64,000 nt of DNA from Ornithinibacillus scapharcae TW25 (GCF_000190475.1 NZ_AEWH01000044.1:1-64000); one strand, 5' to 3'; counted from the first letter of the stretch, positions 8,089-19,159 are shown. Program-made: numbers and translations. The notes: a model not told the origin generated them from the letters alone.

Positions 8089-9435
8089 TCATCTACGAAT
8101 CAACCTAGTAAGGAAAAATCCATCTGTTTCAAAACTTTGTGGGAAAAGTTGTAATCCATATTCTGAAACTCCTATGGAATTTTTTAATTCATTTGGTAAC
8201 TCTTCGAAAAATTGTTTATCAATTTGATAGTCTTCATGTTCTGCTAAAAACGCCTTTACCACTGCTTCATTTTCAATAGGGTCAACCGTACAAGTACTAT
8301 ATAATAGTTTACCTTCTATTTTTAATAGTGGTGCAACAGTAGTCAAAATATCCTTTTGGATTTCGGATAGTCTTTCAATATCTCTTTCCTGTTTATTATA
8401 TTTTATATCTGGTTTTCCACGCATAACGCCAAGACCTGAGCATGGTGCATCAACTAGGATTCGATCGAAAGTTTCATTTTGATAGTGTTCACCTAAGTTA
8501 CGAGCGTCCGCTGCCTCCGCCTCTATGATGGATAAATCTAAAGCATTAGCTTTTTCATTTATTAACTTTATTTTCTTTTTGTGTAAATCATGGGCACGAA
8601 TGACGCCTTTATTCCCCATTTTTTCAGCAATGTGAGTTGCTTTTCCTCCTGGAGCACTGCACGCATCTAAGACAACATCTCCAGCATTAGCATCTAACAA
8701 CTCTCCTACAAGCATTGAACTCTGATCTTGAATAGTTACAAGTCCATCCTCAAATAGAGAAGACTTGAGAATATTTCCATTGTTAATAATAATGCCCTGT
8801 TCGGAGAAGATGGAAGCAGATACCTCATATCCTTCATTGTTTAAACGTTCCATTGCATCTTTTCTTGAGATTTTCAATGGTTGAATACGAACAGACATAG
8901 CCTTTGTCGTTAAATTTGCTTCACACATTTCTTTGGTTGTTTCATATCCATAATGGTCGATCCAACGTTTAACTAGCCATTCTGGATGACTTGTTTCCAC
9001 CGAGAGACGCTGGACGGGGTCCTGAATTTTTTGAATATCAGGTAAACCATTACGTTGTATCGTTCGAAGCATTCCATTAACAAGAGAAGCCACACCTTTA
9101 TGTCCTCTCTGTTTAGCTATTTCAACGGCTTCGTGAAAGATAGCATGATCTGGTACTTTATCAAGGTAGTTCATTTGATAAATGGACATTCTCAGAAGCA
9201 TACGTACCCATGGTTCGATTTTTTTCTTACTGTTTAAGTAGTAATCAATAAAGTAGTCCAATGTAATTTTGCGTTGAATCGTACCATAGACAATCTCTGT
9301 CAGTAACCCCTCATCCTTTGGTGAAATTTTATTAGACTTAATCTCATGGTTGATTAGTAAATGACTATAGCCGCTGTCTTGCTCGATACGAAGTAATAAA
9401 TCTATTATGGTGTTTCTAAGAAGATATTTACCCAT
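8089..9435 (-). CDS. rsmB: 16S rRNA (cytosine-967-C5)-methyltransferase RsmB
   Basis: This 448-residue protein has an N-terminal NusB-like RNA-binding domain (about 1-140) and a C-terminal Rossmann methyltransferase. The SAM site DACSAPGGKATH is visible, as are the motif IV site DAPCSGLGVMRGKPD and the catalytic cysteine in YSTCTVDPIENE. It methylates C967 of 16S rRNA in E. coli; the equivalent base is inferred here. The start lies two bases after the fmt stop, so the two are an operon. Confidence 0.94.
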   Translation of the reverse strand: MGKYLLRNTIIDLLLRIEQDSGYSHLLINHEIKSNKISPKDEGLLTEIVYGTIQRKITLDYFIDYYLNSKKKIEPWVRMLLRMSIYQMNYLDKVPDHAIFHEAVEIAKQRGHKGVASLVNGMLRTIQRNGLPDIQKIQDPVQRLSVETSHPEWLVKRWIDHYGYETTKEMCEANLTTKAMSVRIQPLKISRKDAMERLNNEGYEVSASIFSEQGIIINNGNILKSSLFEDGLVTIQDQSSMLVGELLDANAGDVVLDACSAPGGKATHIAEKMGNKGVIRAHDLHKKKIKLINEKANALDLSIIEAEAADARNLGEHYQNETFDRILVDAPCSGLGVMRGKPDIKYNKQERDIERLSEIQKDILTTVAPLLKIEGKLLYSTCTVDPIENEAVVKAFLAEHEDYQIDKQFFEELPNELKNSIGVSEYGLQLFPQSFETDGFFLTRLIRR

Positions 9436-9437
9436 GC

Positions 9438-10379
9438 CTATTCTCCCATTATAGTTCCGACTTGAATGCGATCACTGGAACCTTGCAAGTATTCCCGTAC
9501 AGTCATTCTTTTCTTGCCAGCGGGTTGAATTTCCGTCAATCTTAGACCCAACTTATCCCCGCAAACGACGATTACTGCTTCATCTTGTTCTTTTTCCACA
9601 ACTTCACCTGGCTTTCCGTCAAACTGTTTGTTCGTAAGCTCTGCCCACCAAACTTTCATATTATTTCCTTGATAAGTAGTAAAGGCAACTGGCCAAGGAT
9701 GTAGACCACGAATTTGATTATAGATTTGTTTGCTAGGACGATTCCAATCAATTAATTCTTGTTCGCGTTTGATATTTGCCGCAAATGTAGCCTTAGAATC
9801 ATCTTGTTTTATTGGTGTTATTTCTCCAGCAAAAAGGCGCGGTAATGTCTCCATTAACAATTCACTGCCAATTTGTGATAACTTATCATGCATGCTGCCG
9901 ACATGATCGTCGATTTCAATGGGAATACTCTTTTGCGTAAGAATATCTCCGGCATCTAATTTCTCTGCCATATACATGATGGTAATACCTGTTTCTTCTT
10001 TCCCTTGTATGATTGCATAATGAATTGGCGCACCTCCGCGCAATTCTGGCAATAAGGATGCATGAACATTAATACATCCATATTTAGGGCCATCCAGTAA
10101 ATCCTTTGGTAAGATTTGTCCGTATGCTGCTGTCACAATGATGTCTGGATTATAATCAAGTATTTCTTGAAAGTTATTTCGAATCTTTTCAGGTTGATAA
10201 ACTGGTATCCCATGAGATTCGGCAGCAACTTTTACTGGTGGTGGGGTAATTACTTTTTTCCTTCCTTTTGGTCGGTCTGGTTGTGTGACGACTAATACAA
10301 CCTCATATTCCGATTCAACTAATTTATGTAAGATAGGAACTGAAAAGTCAGGAGTTCCCATAAATACGATTCGTTTCAT
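9438..10379 (-). CDS. fmt: methionyl-tRNA formyltransferase
   Basis: This 313-residue enzyme formylates initiator Met-tRNA using 10-formyl-tetrahydrofolate. The N-terminal formyltransferase fold shows MGTPDFSVP at the start and [14 protein letters not shown], the folate-binding and catalytic loop, with the catalytic Asp in LDAGDIL. The C-terminal OB-like tRNA-binding domain ends near GTIMGE. It lies 15 bases after priA. The peptide deformylase gene def, which usually sits between priA and fmt, is absent. Confidence 0.96.
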   Translation of the reverse strand: MKRIVFMGTPDFSVPILHKLVESEYEVVLVVTQPDRPKGRKKVITPPPVKVAAESHGIPVYQPEKIRNNFQEILDYNPDIIVTAAYGQILPKDLLDGPKYGCINVHASLLPELRGGAPIHYAIIQGKEETGITIMYMAEKLDAGDILTQKSIPIEIDDHVGSMHDKLSQIGSELLMETLPRLFAGEITPIKQDDSKATFAANIKREQELIDWNRPSKQIYNQIRGLHPWPVAFTTYQGNNMKVWWAELTNKQFDGKPGEVVEKEQDEAVIVVCGDKLGLRLTEIQPAGKKRMTVREYLQGSSDRIQVGTIMGE

Positions 10380-10394
10380 TTGATTACCTTCTTT

Positions 10395-12803
10395 CTACAT
10401 AAAATGATACGGTTGCATATCTATTGTGATTAATAAGTCCTCTTTCCGTATTTCTTCATGGAACTGATCGATTATTTTGCGAAGATTACTTCTTAGATTC
10501 GGTTCATTTTTGTATTTTATCATGCATTGATAACGATATCTATCTTTCATCCTAGCTATTGGTGAAGGTGTTGGTCCAAGGACAATCGTCTCTTCTCCTA
10601 CTACCTTTAATAATAGTTGAACGATACGTTGAGTAATCTGTACTACTCGCACATGGTTAGGGTGTGAAACCGTTACTAATGCTAAATAAACATATGGTGG
10701 ATATCGAAATGATCTCCTTATTTGCATTTCCCGTAAGAAGAACTGATTAAAGTCATAGTCACTTGCTAATTGAATACTATAGTGTTCTGGTGTATAGGTC
10801 TGAACGATTACTTTGCCAGGTAGCTCATGTCTACCAGCACGTCCACTTACCTGTGTCAATAATTGAAAAGTGCGTTCGCTTGAACGAAAATCTGGTAAAT
10901 GAAGCATCGAATCAGCAGTTAAAACACCAACTAAGGTAACATTTGCGAAGTCTAATCCTTTCGCAATCATCTGTGTTCCTAATAAAATATCTGCTTCTTT
11001 ATTCGCGAACTGTTTTAGCAGTCTTTCATGAGAACCTTTCTTTCTGGTAGTATCGACATCCATTCTAATTACCCTAGCGTGTGGCATTAATTCATGTAAC
11101 GATTCTTCTACTCTCTGTGTTCCAGTCCCAAAGTATCGTATAGAGTCACTTTGGCATTCTGTACATACTAATGGCATTGGTTCTTCATAGGAACAATAGT
11201 GACATTTTAAACGATTACTTCTCTTATGGAAGGTTAATGCGATATCACAGTGTGGGCATTCTTTTACATGACCACAATCCCGGCACATAACGAACGTGGA
11301 ATACCCTCTTCTATTTAATAACAGTACAACTTGCTCTCCTCGAGAAATAACTTCCTCCATACTCTCTTTTAATGCCTTCGAGAACATGGAACGATTACCA
11401 CTATGTAACTCTTCCCGCATATCGATAATCTCAACTTCAGGCATATCCTTTTCGTTTGTCCGCTGATCAAGGGTAGATAATTGATACACTCCCTTTTGCG
11501 CACGGGCATACGATTCTAATGTAGGTGTTGCACTCCCTAAAACAACTGGACAATTATGGGACTGTCCCCGCTTAATAGCCACATCTCTTGCATGATATCG
11601 TGGTTGATCTTCCTGCTTATACGTCGTTTCATGTTCCTCATCAATGATAATAATACCTAGATTTTCAAACGGAGCGAAAATTGCTGACCTAGCTCCAACC
11701 ACAACTCTTACCTCTTTGGCTTGAATTTTACGCCATTCATCGTATTTCTCACCACTTGAAAGCCCACTGTGCATAACCGCCACCTCACTACCAAACCTAC
11801 CCTTAAAACGATTTACCATTTGAGGTGTAAGAGAAATCTCTGGAACTAAAACAATTGCTTCTTTCCCTTGCTTAAGTACTTCTTGAATTGCCTGTAAGTA
11901 TATTTCTGTTTTGCCACTACCCGTAACGCCATGCACTAAAAACACATCATGCTCTATCTTTCGAATAGATTCTCGTATTGGTTGGAGTGCCTTTTCTTGC
12001 TGCTCTGTTAGGTTTAAAGGATAAGTGCGCTTAAAGGAACTATCGTCATACGGATTACGATAAATTTCTTTTTTAAATTCTCTTAGTAATTGCTTTTCCA
12101 ATAATGCCTTGACTATAGGGCGATTCGTGTTGGTAATTTGAAATAGTTTAGCTTGTTCAATAGGATCTGGATTTTGAATAAAAAATGAGATTAATTGTCT
12201 TTGTTTCTTAGCACTAGGAGATAAATCCATCAAAGCTTCTTCTAACAAAAAACTTTCTTTTACAGGCTCAATAACGGTAACCTGTTTCTTCGTAATTTTT
12301 GATTTCACCAAATAATTAATGGAAATTAATGTTTCTTGTACGGCATGTTGTAGCTTTGAGTACGGGATATTCGACTGTACAAATTCCTCATATGCGATAA
12401 CATCCCTCCCTGCAAATAGGTATTCAAACTCATCTGCGAGGGGTTCATGTGTATTTCGTACCAATTCTTTTTTGTATTGTGCTTTCAATACTTGAGGCAG
12501 CATTGCCTGATACGCGGTAATGTACATGGTTAACGTATCTTCTGCTACCCATTTCCCTAATTCTAATAGTTCTTTTGTTAACACAGGCTGGATATCTAGT
12601 ACATCGATAATATCTCTTAGTTTGTCAAATTCTGAAGTATTCTTAATCTCTACAACAAATCCAGTTATTTTCCTTGGTCCGAATGGTACAATAACTCGCA
12701 TTCCTTCTGATATTATATCGTGAAATCTTTCGGGAATCCGATAATCAAATGTCTGATTAATCGATTTTGCTTGAACATCGACTATTACCTTCGCAATACT
12801 CAC
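10395..12803 (-). CDS. priA: primosomal replication restart helicase PriA
   Basis: This 802-residue superfamily 2 helicase restarts stalled replication forks. It has a 3'-DNA-binding N domain, Walker A GVTGSGKT at 292-299, the DEEH box, and a cysteine-rich zinc module (about 510-560) with pairs such as CRDCGH, CPHC, CHYC and CTEC that bind two zinc ions. The helicase C domain contains GTQMIAKGLDF and SGRAGR. The start is a GTG inside the coaBC stop (GTGA overlap), so translation is coupled to coaBC. Confidence 0.96.
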   Translation of the reverse strand: MSIAKVIVDVQAKSINQTFDYRIPERFHDIISEGMRVIVPFGPRKITGFVVEIKNTSEFDKLRDIIDVLDIQPVLTKELLELGKWVAEDTLTMYITAYQAMLPQVLKAQYKKELVRNTHEPLADEFEYLFAGRDVIAYEEFVQSNIPYSKLQHAVQETLISINYLVKSKITKKQVTVIEPVKESFLLEEALMDLSPSAKKQRQLISFFIQNPDPIEQAKLFQITNTNRPIVKALLEKQLLREFKKEIYRNPYDDSSFKRTYPLNLTEQQEKALQPIRESIRKIEHDVFLVHGVTGSGKTEIYLQAIQEVLKQGKEAIVLVPEISLTPQMVNRFKGRFGSEVAVMHSGLSSGEKYDEWRKIQAKEVRVVVGARSAIFAPFENLGIIIIDEEHETTYKQEDQPRYHARDVAIKRGQSHNCPVVLGSATPTLESYARAQKGVYQLSTLDQRTNEKDMPEVEIIDMREELHSGNRSMFSKALKESMEEVISRGEQVVLLLNRRGYSTFVMCRDCGHVKECPHCDIALTFHKRSNRLKCHYCSYEEPMPLVCTECQSDSIRYFGTGTQRVEESLHELMPHARVIRMDVDTTRKKGSHERLLKQFANKEADILLGTQMIAKGLDFANVTLVGVLTADSMLHLPDFRSSERTFQLLTQVSGRAGRHELPGKVIVQTYTPEHYSIQLASDYDFNQFFLREMQIRRSFRYPPYVYLALVTVSHPNHVRVVQITQRIVQLLLKVVGEETIVLGPTPSPIARMKDRYRYQCMIKYKNEPNLRSNLRKIIDQFHEEIRKEDLLITIDMQPYHFM

Positions 12804-14005
12804 GCTTCTTCATCCTTCATGTCTCTTAAAATCAACTTAAATATTTCTTTAGCAACTTCTCTCTTAGAAGCTAATGGGATCTTGTTTTCTTCATGGTTCC
12901 TATTCAAATAAGATACTATATTTGTATCAGTACCAAATCCTGCTCCTGCCTCAGAAACATTATTAATCACTATTGCATCCAAGTTTTTACGCTTGAGCTT
13001 GTCCATACCATATTCAATAGCATTCTGTGTTTCTGCTGCAAAACCAACTAAAAATTGGTGCGTTTTTTGTTCGCCAAGCGATTGTAGGATGTCTTTCGTC
13101 CTTATTAACTCCAATTGCATTGGTCCATCTAGTTTTTTCAATTTGTTTTCGAATATCTCTTTCGGTCGATAGTCTGCTACCGCTGCTGCTTTAATAACAA
13201 TATCATGTCTTGGAAATTCACTTGTCATTGCTTGATACATCTCTTCAGCAGTTGTTATATCAATCCGTCTAATTAAATTGTTTGCTACATCCAGATTTAC
13301 CGGACCGGTTACTAATGTAACATTCGCTCCTAACTCTGCCGCAATCTCAGCTAGTGCGAATCCCATTTTACCTGTTGAACGATTAGAAAAAAATCGAACA
13401 GGATCAAGAATCTCTCTGGTTGGACCAGCAGATATTAATACATTCTTCCCTAATAGAGGCTTATCGGTCTGCTGATGTGCCTTTAGCACTTCAATAATAG
13501 TCTCCGGTTCTTCTAATCTTCCTTTGCCAATCCAGCCACATGCTAAATATCCTGCACCTGGTTCAATAAAGTGATAACCATAATCCGCTAATATCTGCAT
13601 ATTTTTAATAACTGCCGGATGCTCATACATATTAACATTCATGGCTGGAGCTATATAAACGTCTGCCTTCGTTGCTAGCAACACTGTAGTAATGATGTTG
13701 TCCGCTATCCCATTAGCAATTTTGCCAATTATATTCGCTGTAGCTGGTGCAAGTAAAAAGATATCGGCCCAATCCGCTAAATCAATATGGGCAATTTTCT
13801 CAGGATCTTTTTCATCAAATGTATCCATATATACAGGATTTCGTGATAACGCTTGAAATGTTAATGGCGAAACAAATTTAGTGGCACTTTCAGTCATTAA
13901 AACTTTCACAATAGCACCTTGTTGGGTTAATTTACTTACTAGTGCGCATGCTTTATAAGCAGCAATACCACCTGACACTCCAAGCAAAATATTTTTATTT
14001 TGCAT
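12800..14005 (-). CDS. coaBC: bifunctional phosphopantothenoylcysteine decarboxylase / phosphopantothenate-cysteine ligase
   Basis: This 401-residue fusion carries out two steps of coenzyme A synthesis. The N-terminal CoaC flavoprotein has GVSGGIAAYKA, the FMN-site PAMN motif (in APAMNVNMYEHPAV) and the catalytic-flap cysteine in YLACGWIGKGR. The C-terminal CoaB half has SAGPTREILDPVR and NRSTGKMG for CTP and phosphopantothenate. The ATG at 14005, eight bases after AAGGTG, is favoured over an adjacent TTG. A candidate promoter lies 40 bases upstream, separate from the rpoZ terminator. Confidence 0.95.
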   Translation of the reverse strand: MQNKNILLGVSGGIAAYKACALVSKLTQQGAIVKVLMTESATKFVSPLTFQALSRNPVYMDTFDEKDPEKIAHIDLADWADIFLLAPATANIIGKIANGIADNIITTVLLATKADVYIAPAMNVNMYEHPAVIKNMQILADYGYHFIEPGAGYLACGWIGKGRLEEPETIIEVLKAHQQTDKPLLGKNVLISAGPTREILDPVRFFSNRSTGKMGFALAEIAAELGANVTLVTGPVNLDVANNLIRRIDITTAEEMYQAMTSEFPRHDIVIKAAAVADYRPKEIFENKLKKLDGPMQLELIRTKDILQSLGEQKTHQFLVGFAAETQNAIEYGMDKLKRKNLDAIVINNVSEAGAGFGTDTNIVSYLNRNHEENKIPLASKREVAKEIFKLILRDMKDEEA

Positions 14006-14045
14006 CAATAGAACACCTTTCCACTCAAAATAATCTTCTAGTCTA

Positions 14046-14075
14046 GTTATACCTTGAACTCCCCTTACTTATCAA
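14046..14075 (-). promoter_or_regulatory. candidate sigma-A promoter of coaBC-priA
   Basis: On the minus strand TTGATA (14070-14075) and TATAAC (14046-14051) are separated by 18 bases. It lies after the rpoZ terminator and about 40 bases before coaBC, so the coaBC-priA-fmt-rsmB genes may have their own promoter. Confidence 0.4.
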
Positions 14076-14154
14076 CCTTGATATGCGATGGAAGAGGCAG
14101 TTTCACTTTCGGATTATCATCAGATTGTATAAAGTTAATATCCATTTTGGGCAT
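14065..14154 (-). CDS. possible 29-residue small ORF between rpoZ and coaBC
   Basis: An ATG-initiated frame encodes MPKMDINFIQSDDNPK followed by VKLPLPSHIKVDK and a TAA stop. It lies after the rpoZ terminator. The composition is polar and lysine/aspartate-rich, with no signal or membrane segment. The upstream GGTG is a weak Shine-Dalgarno. I do not recognise the peptide and it may be chance. Confidence 0.2.
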   Translation of the reverse strand: MPKMDINFIQSDDNPKVKLPLPSHIKVDK

Positions 14155-14171
14155 TTTGACACCGAGAATAA

Positions 14172-14206
14172 AAATAAATCCCTTACATCATAACATGCAA
14201 GGGATT
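14172..14206 (-). terminator. rpoZ terminator
   Basis: On the minus strand AATCCCTT pairs with AAGGGATT, with extra inner GCAT/ATG pairing. The stem is followed by TATTTTTATTC. It lies about ten bases after the rpoZ stop and ends the yloC-remA-gmk-rpoZ transcript. Confidence 0.8.
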
Positions 14207-14214
14207 AATCCTTA

Positions 14215-15050
<836 letters not shown>

Positions 15051-15059
15051 TTATGCGGT

Positions 15060-15320
15060 TTATTCATCTGTCATTTCTTCATGGCTTAACACGCGTTGTC
15101 CAACTGTTTCTGGTTGGACTGCAGAAAGTACAACATGGTCACTATCCGTTATAATTACCGCTCTTGTCCTTCTTCCATATGTAGCATCTACTAATTTATT
15201 GTTATCTCTTGCAACAGAGATAATTCTTTTAATTGGTGCTGATTCAGGTGATACAATCGAAATTACTCGATTAGCTGAAACCACATTACCAAATCCTATA
15301 TTTATTAACTGTAGACCCAA
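15060..15320 (-). CDS. remA: extracellular matrix regulator RemA (DUF370)
   Basis: This 86-residue DNA-binding protein corresponds to B. subtilis YlzA/RemA. There it forms a large ring that binds DNA and activates matrix and osmoprotection genes in parallel with SinR. Conserved stretches are [36 protein letters not shown] and [12 protein letters not shown]. The start is TTG eight bases after AGGGGG. In non-biofilm species of the family the target set is unknown. Confidence 0.93.
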   Translation of the reverse strand: MGLQLINIGFGNVVSANRVISIVSPESAPIKRIISVARDNNKLVDATYGRRTRAVIITDSDHVVLSAVQPETVGQRVLSHEEMTDE

Positions 15321-15395
15321 CGTTACTTCCCCCTTATCATTCTAAACTATTATAAAGGCTTTCCTCGGAAAATAAAAGTATCTGACTTTTGTTCT

Positions 15396-16277
15396 TCACT
15401 CTATATTTTGAACCTGTTCTTTTATTTTCTCCATTTCGCTCTTCAATGCAACCGTCAATTCCCCAATCTTGGTGTCCGTAGATTTAGATCCAATCGTGTT
15501 CACTTCTCGGTTCATCTCTTGAATAATAAAGTCTAGTTTCCTACCTATTGGTTCATTACTATTACACAAATCGGTGATTTGTTCGATATGGCTATGTAAT
15601 CTAGTTATTTCTTCTGTGATATCCCCTTTTTCAGCTAGAATGGCAATCTCTTGATAAATACGACCTTCTTCTAGGTTAATCGAACCGTCTACGAAATTAG
15701 AAATACGTTCCTGAATACGAAGGCGATATTCTTGAATCACAACTTCTCTTCTTCCTTCTAACAAGGATATCATGTTACGAATTGCTGATACTCGTTCCAG
15801 TATATCTTTTAATAGATATTTACCTTCATCTATACGCATTAACAACACTTGCTCACATGCCTCGTCCAGACATTGCAATAGCCTCTCCTGAAGACCACTA
15901 GGTTTCTCTTCATTCTCTTGTACCGTTATGATATCTGGTAAGCTAGTCAACAACGATACTGGAATATCTTCACTTAGTTTATATCGGTCTTGTGCAGTTT
16001 TGATTTGCTGAACCAGCTGGTCTAAAAGCTCCCAATCGGTCACTATGGTTTTGTTTACAAAGTTAGTACCTTCTATTTCTATATGTAATTCTATTCTTCC
16101 TCTTTGAAAGAAGGATTTAACACGCTTTTTAATCTTATCCTCCAAGTATAGGAAGGTTTTGGGATACTTCGGAATAATATCTAAAAATCGATGGTTTATA
16201 GACCGAATTTCTATAGTAATCGAAGTATTTTCAAATTGAAATGTACTGGTTCCATATCCAGTCATACTTTTTACCAA
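15396..16277 (-). CDS. yloC: YicC/YloC-family endoribonuclease
   Basis: This 293-residue protein has the two YicC modules: an N-terminal VKSMTGYG motif with NHRFLDI, and a C-terminal DUF1732 segment with a strictly conserved glutamate- and histidine-rich tract (ITEEITRLHSHIEQ, GRKLDFIIQEMNRE). Members are endoribonucleases; E. coli YicC promotes decay of the small RNA RyhB. The start is probably the TTG at 16277, six bases after AGGTG, giving MVKSMTGYG as in B. subtilis; GTG and ATG codons just upstream overlap the Shine-Dalgarno. Confidence 0.88.
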   Translation of the reverse strand: MVKSMTGYGTSTFQFENTSITIEIRSINHRFLDIIPKYPKTFLYLEDKIKKRVKSFFQRGRIELHIEIEGTNFVNKTIVTDWELLDQLVQQIKTAQDRYKLSEDIPVSLLTSLPDIITVQENEEKPSGLQERLLQCLDEACEQVLLMRIDEGKYLLKDILERVSAIRNMISLLEGRREVVIQEYRLRIQERISNFVDGSINLEEGRIYQEIAILAEKGDITEEITRLHSHIEQITDLCNSNEPIGRKLDFIIQEMNREVNTIGSKSTDTKIGELTVALKSEMEKIKEQVQNIE

Positions 16278-16413
16278 ATCCATCACCTACTTTTTGATTA
16301 TCGTCATTATACCATATGTTGTAAGCTTTTATCGATAACCTTTTATGTCATGGTAACAAACCCAATTCTCCTAGGGAACTAATATAAACAATGATAATTA
16401 ATCATATACCATA

Positions 16414-16460
16414 TAAAAACCCAAACTATTTTAGTTTCGATGAAATAGTTTGGGTTTCTC
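16414..16460 (-). terminator. terminator after the Ca2+ ATPase gene, possibly bidirectional
   Basis: AAACCCAAACTATTT (16417-16431) is a perfect 15-base match to AAATAGTTTGGGTTT (16443-16457). On the minus strand it is followed by TTTTTAT. It lies about 40 bases after the ATPase stop. The remainder of the gap up to yloC (16461-16501 and upstream 16278-16413) shows no gene. Confidence 0.85.
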
Positions 16461-16501
16461 AATATAATAAATCGTTGACGTTCTAGCTATTGTGCGAAAC
16501 G

Positions 16502-19159
16502 TTATTTTTTGGTAAAACCAAATAGTACAGTTGGTAACGAAGCTAAACCAATAACTAGCATCCAGTCACGTAAGCCTAAAGACATCGTATGGAAAACAGG
16601 TTGTAATGGTGCCCAATATACAACAACTAATAATAATAAAATGGAAGAAATCACTGCAAGAACAAGGTAAATATTCTCAAAAGGATTACGCTCAAATACG
16701 GACTTTTCACTACGACAATCAAAAACATGGATAAGTTGTGCCATTACTAAAGTAGTAAAAGCAATGGTTTGTCCATATAGAAGATTATCTGGATTGTTTT
16801 GATAGGTTACCATAAAAGCTATTAAGGTAACAATACCAATTAAAATTCCACGAGAAATAATTTTAAATCCTAGTCCACGTGCAAAGACCCCTTCTTTCGG
16901 ATGACGTGGTACGCGCTTCATTACATCATCCTCAGGTTTATCCAAACCTAAAGCCATTGCCGGTAAACCGTCTGTTACTAAGTTGACCCATAAGATTTGG
17001 ACAGGTACTAATGGGAGAGGCATCCCCAATAGGACCGCAAAGAGCATGACTAAAATTTCTCCTACATTCGAAGCTAATAAATAACGAATGAATTTGCGAA
17101 TATTTTCATAGATATTTCGACCTTCTTGAATAGCTGCCTTTATTGTTGCAAAGTTATCATCCATTAAAACTAACGATGAAGCTTCCTTCGTCACATCTGT
17201 TCCGCTAATTCCCATACTTATTCCGATATCACTTGCTTTAATAGCTGGCGCATCATTCACGCCGTCACCAGTCATGGCAACAATATGTCCACGTTCTTGA
17301 AATGCTTTTACAATTTTAAGCTTATGCTCAGGGGTAACCCGTGCAAAAACATAAACATCTTCAATGACCTCCACTAGTTCACTTGTTGACATTTGATTTA
17401 ACTGACTTCCTTCTAATACAAGTCCATTATCCGGTAATAACTCTAAGTCTCTAGCTATTGCTCTGGCTGTTTTTACATGATCTCCAGTAATCATGACCGT
17501 TTTAATGCCTGCTTCACGACATTCACGAATTGCGGCTCTTACTTCTTTACGTGGTGGATCGATCATTCCATATAGACCGAGGAAAGTTAAATCCTTCTCC
17601 AAAAATCCGGAGTCCAGTGATGTATTATCCGTTAATGGGCGCATACTAATTGCAATGGTACGTAATGCTTTATCAGCCATTCCGTTAATTGCTTGTTCGA
17701 TTTGGTCCCTGTCACGTTGCTTTAATATTTTTCTACCTTCTGCATCCATGACATAATTACACCGAGGTAGTAATACATCTGGAGCACCCTTTGTAATTAA
17801 AAAACGCATTCCTTTATCATCTTCAACGACTACACTCATACGTTTTCGGTCAGAGTCAAATGGGATTTCTTTAACAATCGTGTAATTATCCCCACTTAAA
17901 TGATTTAATCCGATTTTTCTTGCAGCGACAACTAGTGCCCCATCTGTCGGGTCGCCATCCACATAATATTTTCCTTTTTTCACCTGCAATTCTGCATGAT
18001 TACAAAGTTGTCCATATAGGAGCATTTTTTCTAAGTTAGGATGGTCAGAGCTTAACTTCTTCTTACCAAGTAAAAAATTCCCTTCAACATCAAAACCATC
18101 CCCAGTAACGGAAATGGTATCTCCATTGAGGAATATTTCCTTTACTGTCATTTGATTTTCAGTCATTGTTCCTGTTTTATCAGAACAGATGACTGAAGCA
18201 CACCCCAATGTTTCTACAGCAGATAACTTTCTTACAATTGCTTTTTTTCGAATCATGCGTTGTACTCCTAGTGAGAGTGCAACAGTTACGATAGCTGGTA
18301 GTCCCTCAGGAATAGCAGCTACAGCAAGTGAGACCCCTGCAAGGAACATATTATATACTGGGTGTCCTTGAAGAACTCCTAATCCAACCACTAATACAGT
18401 AAGCAATAGGGCAACTACAATTAAAATTTTTCCTAATTCAGCGAGTTTTCGTTCCAAAGGAGTAGGGATTTTTTTCGTATTAGTCATAAGTGAAGCAATT
18501 TGTCCCATTACTGTATTCATACCTGTTCCAACTACTATACCTATTCCGGATCCCCTCGTAACCAATGTTCCCATGAACCCCATATTCACCTGGTCTCCAG
18601 CATCTAGGTCATCTCGCATGATAGCTGTCGCGTGCTTCATAACTGGTAGAGATTCGCCCGTAAGAGCAGATTCTTCCGTTTCTAAGCTATTGGATTTGAC
18701 GATTCGAATATCTGCCGGTATACGGTCACCACTATTCACTTTAACAATATCACCAATCACAAGCTCTCTCGATGTGACTTTTTCCCACTTCTGATCACGT
18801 AAGACTGTTGCAATTGGAGCGGACAATTCCTTCAGCTTTTCTAAGGACTTTTCTGCTTTTTGCTCTTGAAAATAACCAATAAATCCATTGACTAGTACAA
18901 TGACCATTATTGCAATTGCATCTACATATTCCCCTAACATCCCCGCTATTAACGTCGCAGCAAGTAAAACTAGTACCATAAAGTCCTGGAACTGTTTTAG
19001 AAAAATAATCCATTTCGATTGTTGTTTTCCTGAATCCAGTACATTATAGCCATACTGCTTTTGTCTTTGATCCACTTGTTTTGGGGAGAGTCCCCTACTT
19101 GTAGTTACTTGAAGCTTCTGTTCTACTTGATCTACATCTAATTGATACCACTTTTTCAC
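16502..19159 (-). CDS. yloB: P-type calcium-transporting ATPase (P2A, YloB-like)
   Basis: This 885-residue membrane pump exports or sequesters Ca2+ using ATP. It has the N-terminal cation ATPase domain, TGES of the actuator domain, an ICSDKTGTMT phosphorylation site (about residue 325), the nucleotide domain, and GDGVNDAPAIKASDIG of the P domain. About ten membrane helices are predicted, with the Ca2+-binding AAIPEGLPA in helix 4 and NLVTDGLPAMALG in helix 6. The start is a GTG eight bases after AGGAGG. B. subtilis YloB acts at sporulation; the role here is inferred. Confidence 0.93.
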   Translation of the reverse strand: MKKWYQLDVDQVEQKLQVTTSRGLSPKQVDQRQKQYGYNVLDSGKQQSKWIIFLKQFQDFMVLVLLAATLIAGMLGEYVDAIAIMVIVLVNGFIGYFQEQKAEKSLEKLKELSAPIATVLRDQKWEKVTSRELVIGDIVKVNSGDRIPADIRIVKSNSLETEESALTGESLPVMKHATAIMRDDLDAGDQVNMGFMGTLVTRGSGIGIVVGTGMNTVMGQIASLMTNTKKIPTPLERKLAELGKILIVVALLLTVLVVGLGVLQGHPVYNMFLAGVSLAVAAIPEGLPAIVTVALSLGVQRMIRKKAIVRKLSAVETLGCASVICSDKTGTMTENQMTVKEIFLNGDTISVTGDGFDVEGNFLLGKKKLSSDHPNLEKMLLYGQLCNHAELQVKKGKYYVDGDPTDGALVVAARKIGLNHLSGDNYTIVKEIPFDSDRKRMSVVVEDDKGMRFLITKGAPDVLLPRCNYVMDAEGRKILKQRDRDQIEQAINGMADKALRTIAISMRPLTDNTSLDSGFLEKDLTFLGLYGMIDPPRKEVRAAIRECREAGIKTVMITGDHVKTARAIARDLELLPDNGLVLEGSQLNQMSTSELVEVIEDVYVFARVTPEHKLKIVKAFQERGHIVAMTGDGVNDAPAIKASDIGISMGISGTDVTKEASSLVLMDDNFATIKAAIQEGRNIYENIRKFIRYLLASNVGEILVMLFAVLLGMPLPLVPVQILWVNLVTDGLPAMALGLDKPEDDVMKRVPRHPKEGVFARGLGFKIISRGILIGIVTLIAFMVTYQNNPDNLLYGQTIAFTTLVMAQLIHVFDCRSEKSVFERNPFENIYLVLAVISSILLLLVVVYWAPLQPVFHTMSLGLRDWMLVIGLASLPTVLFGFTKK

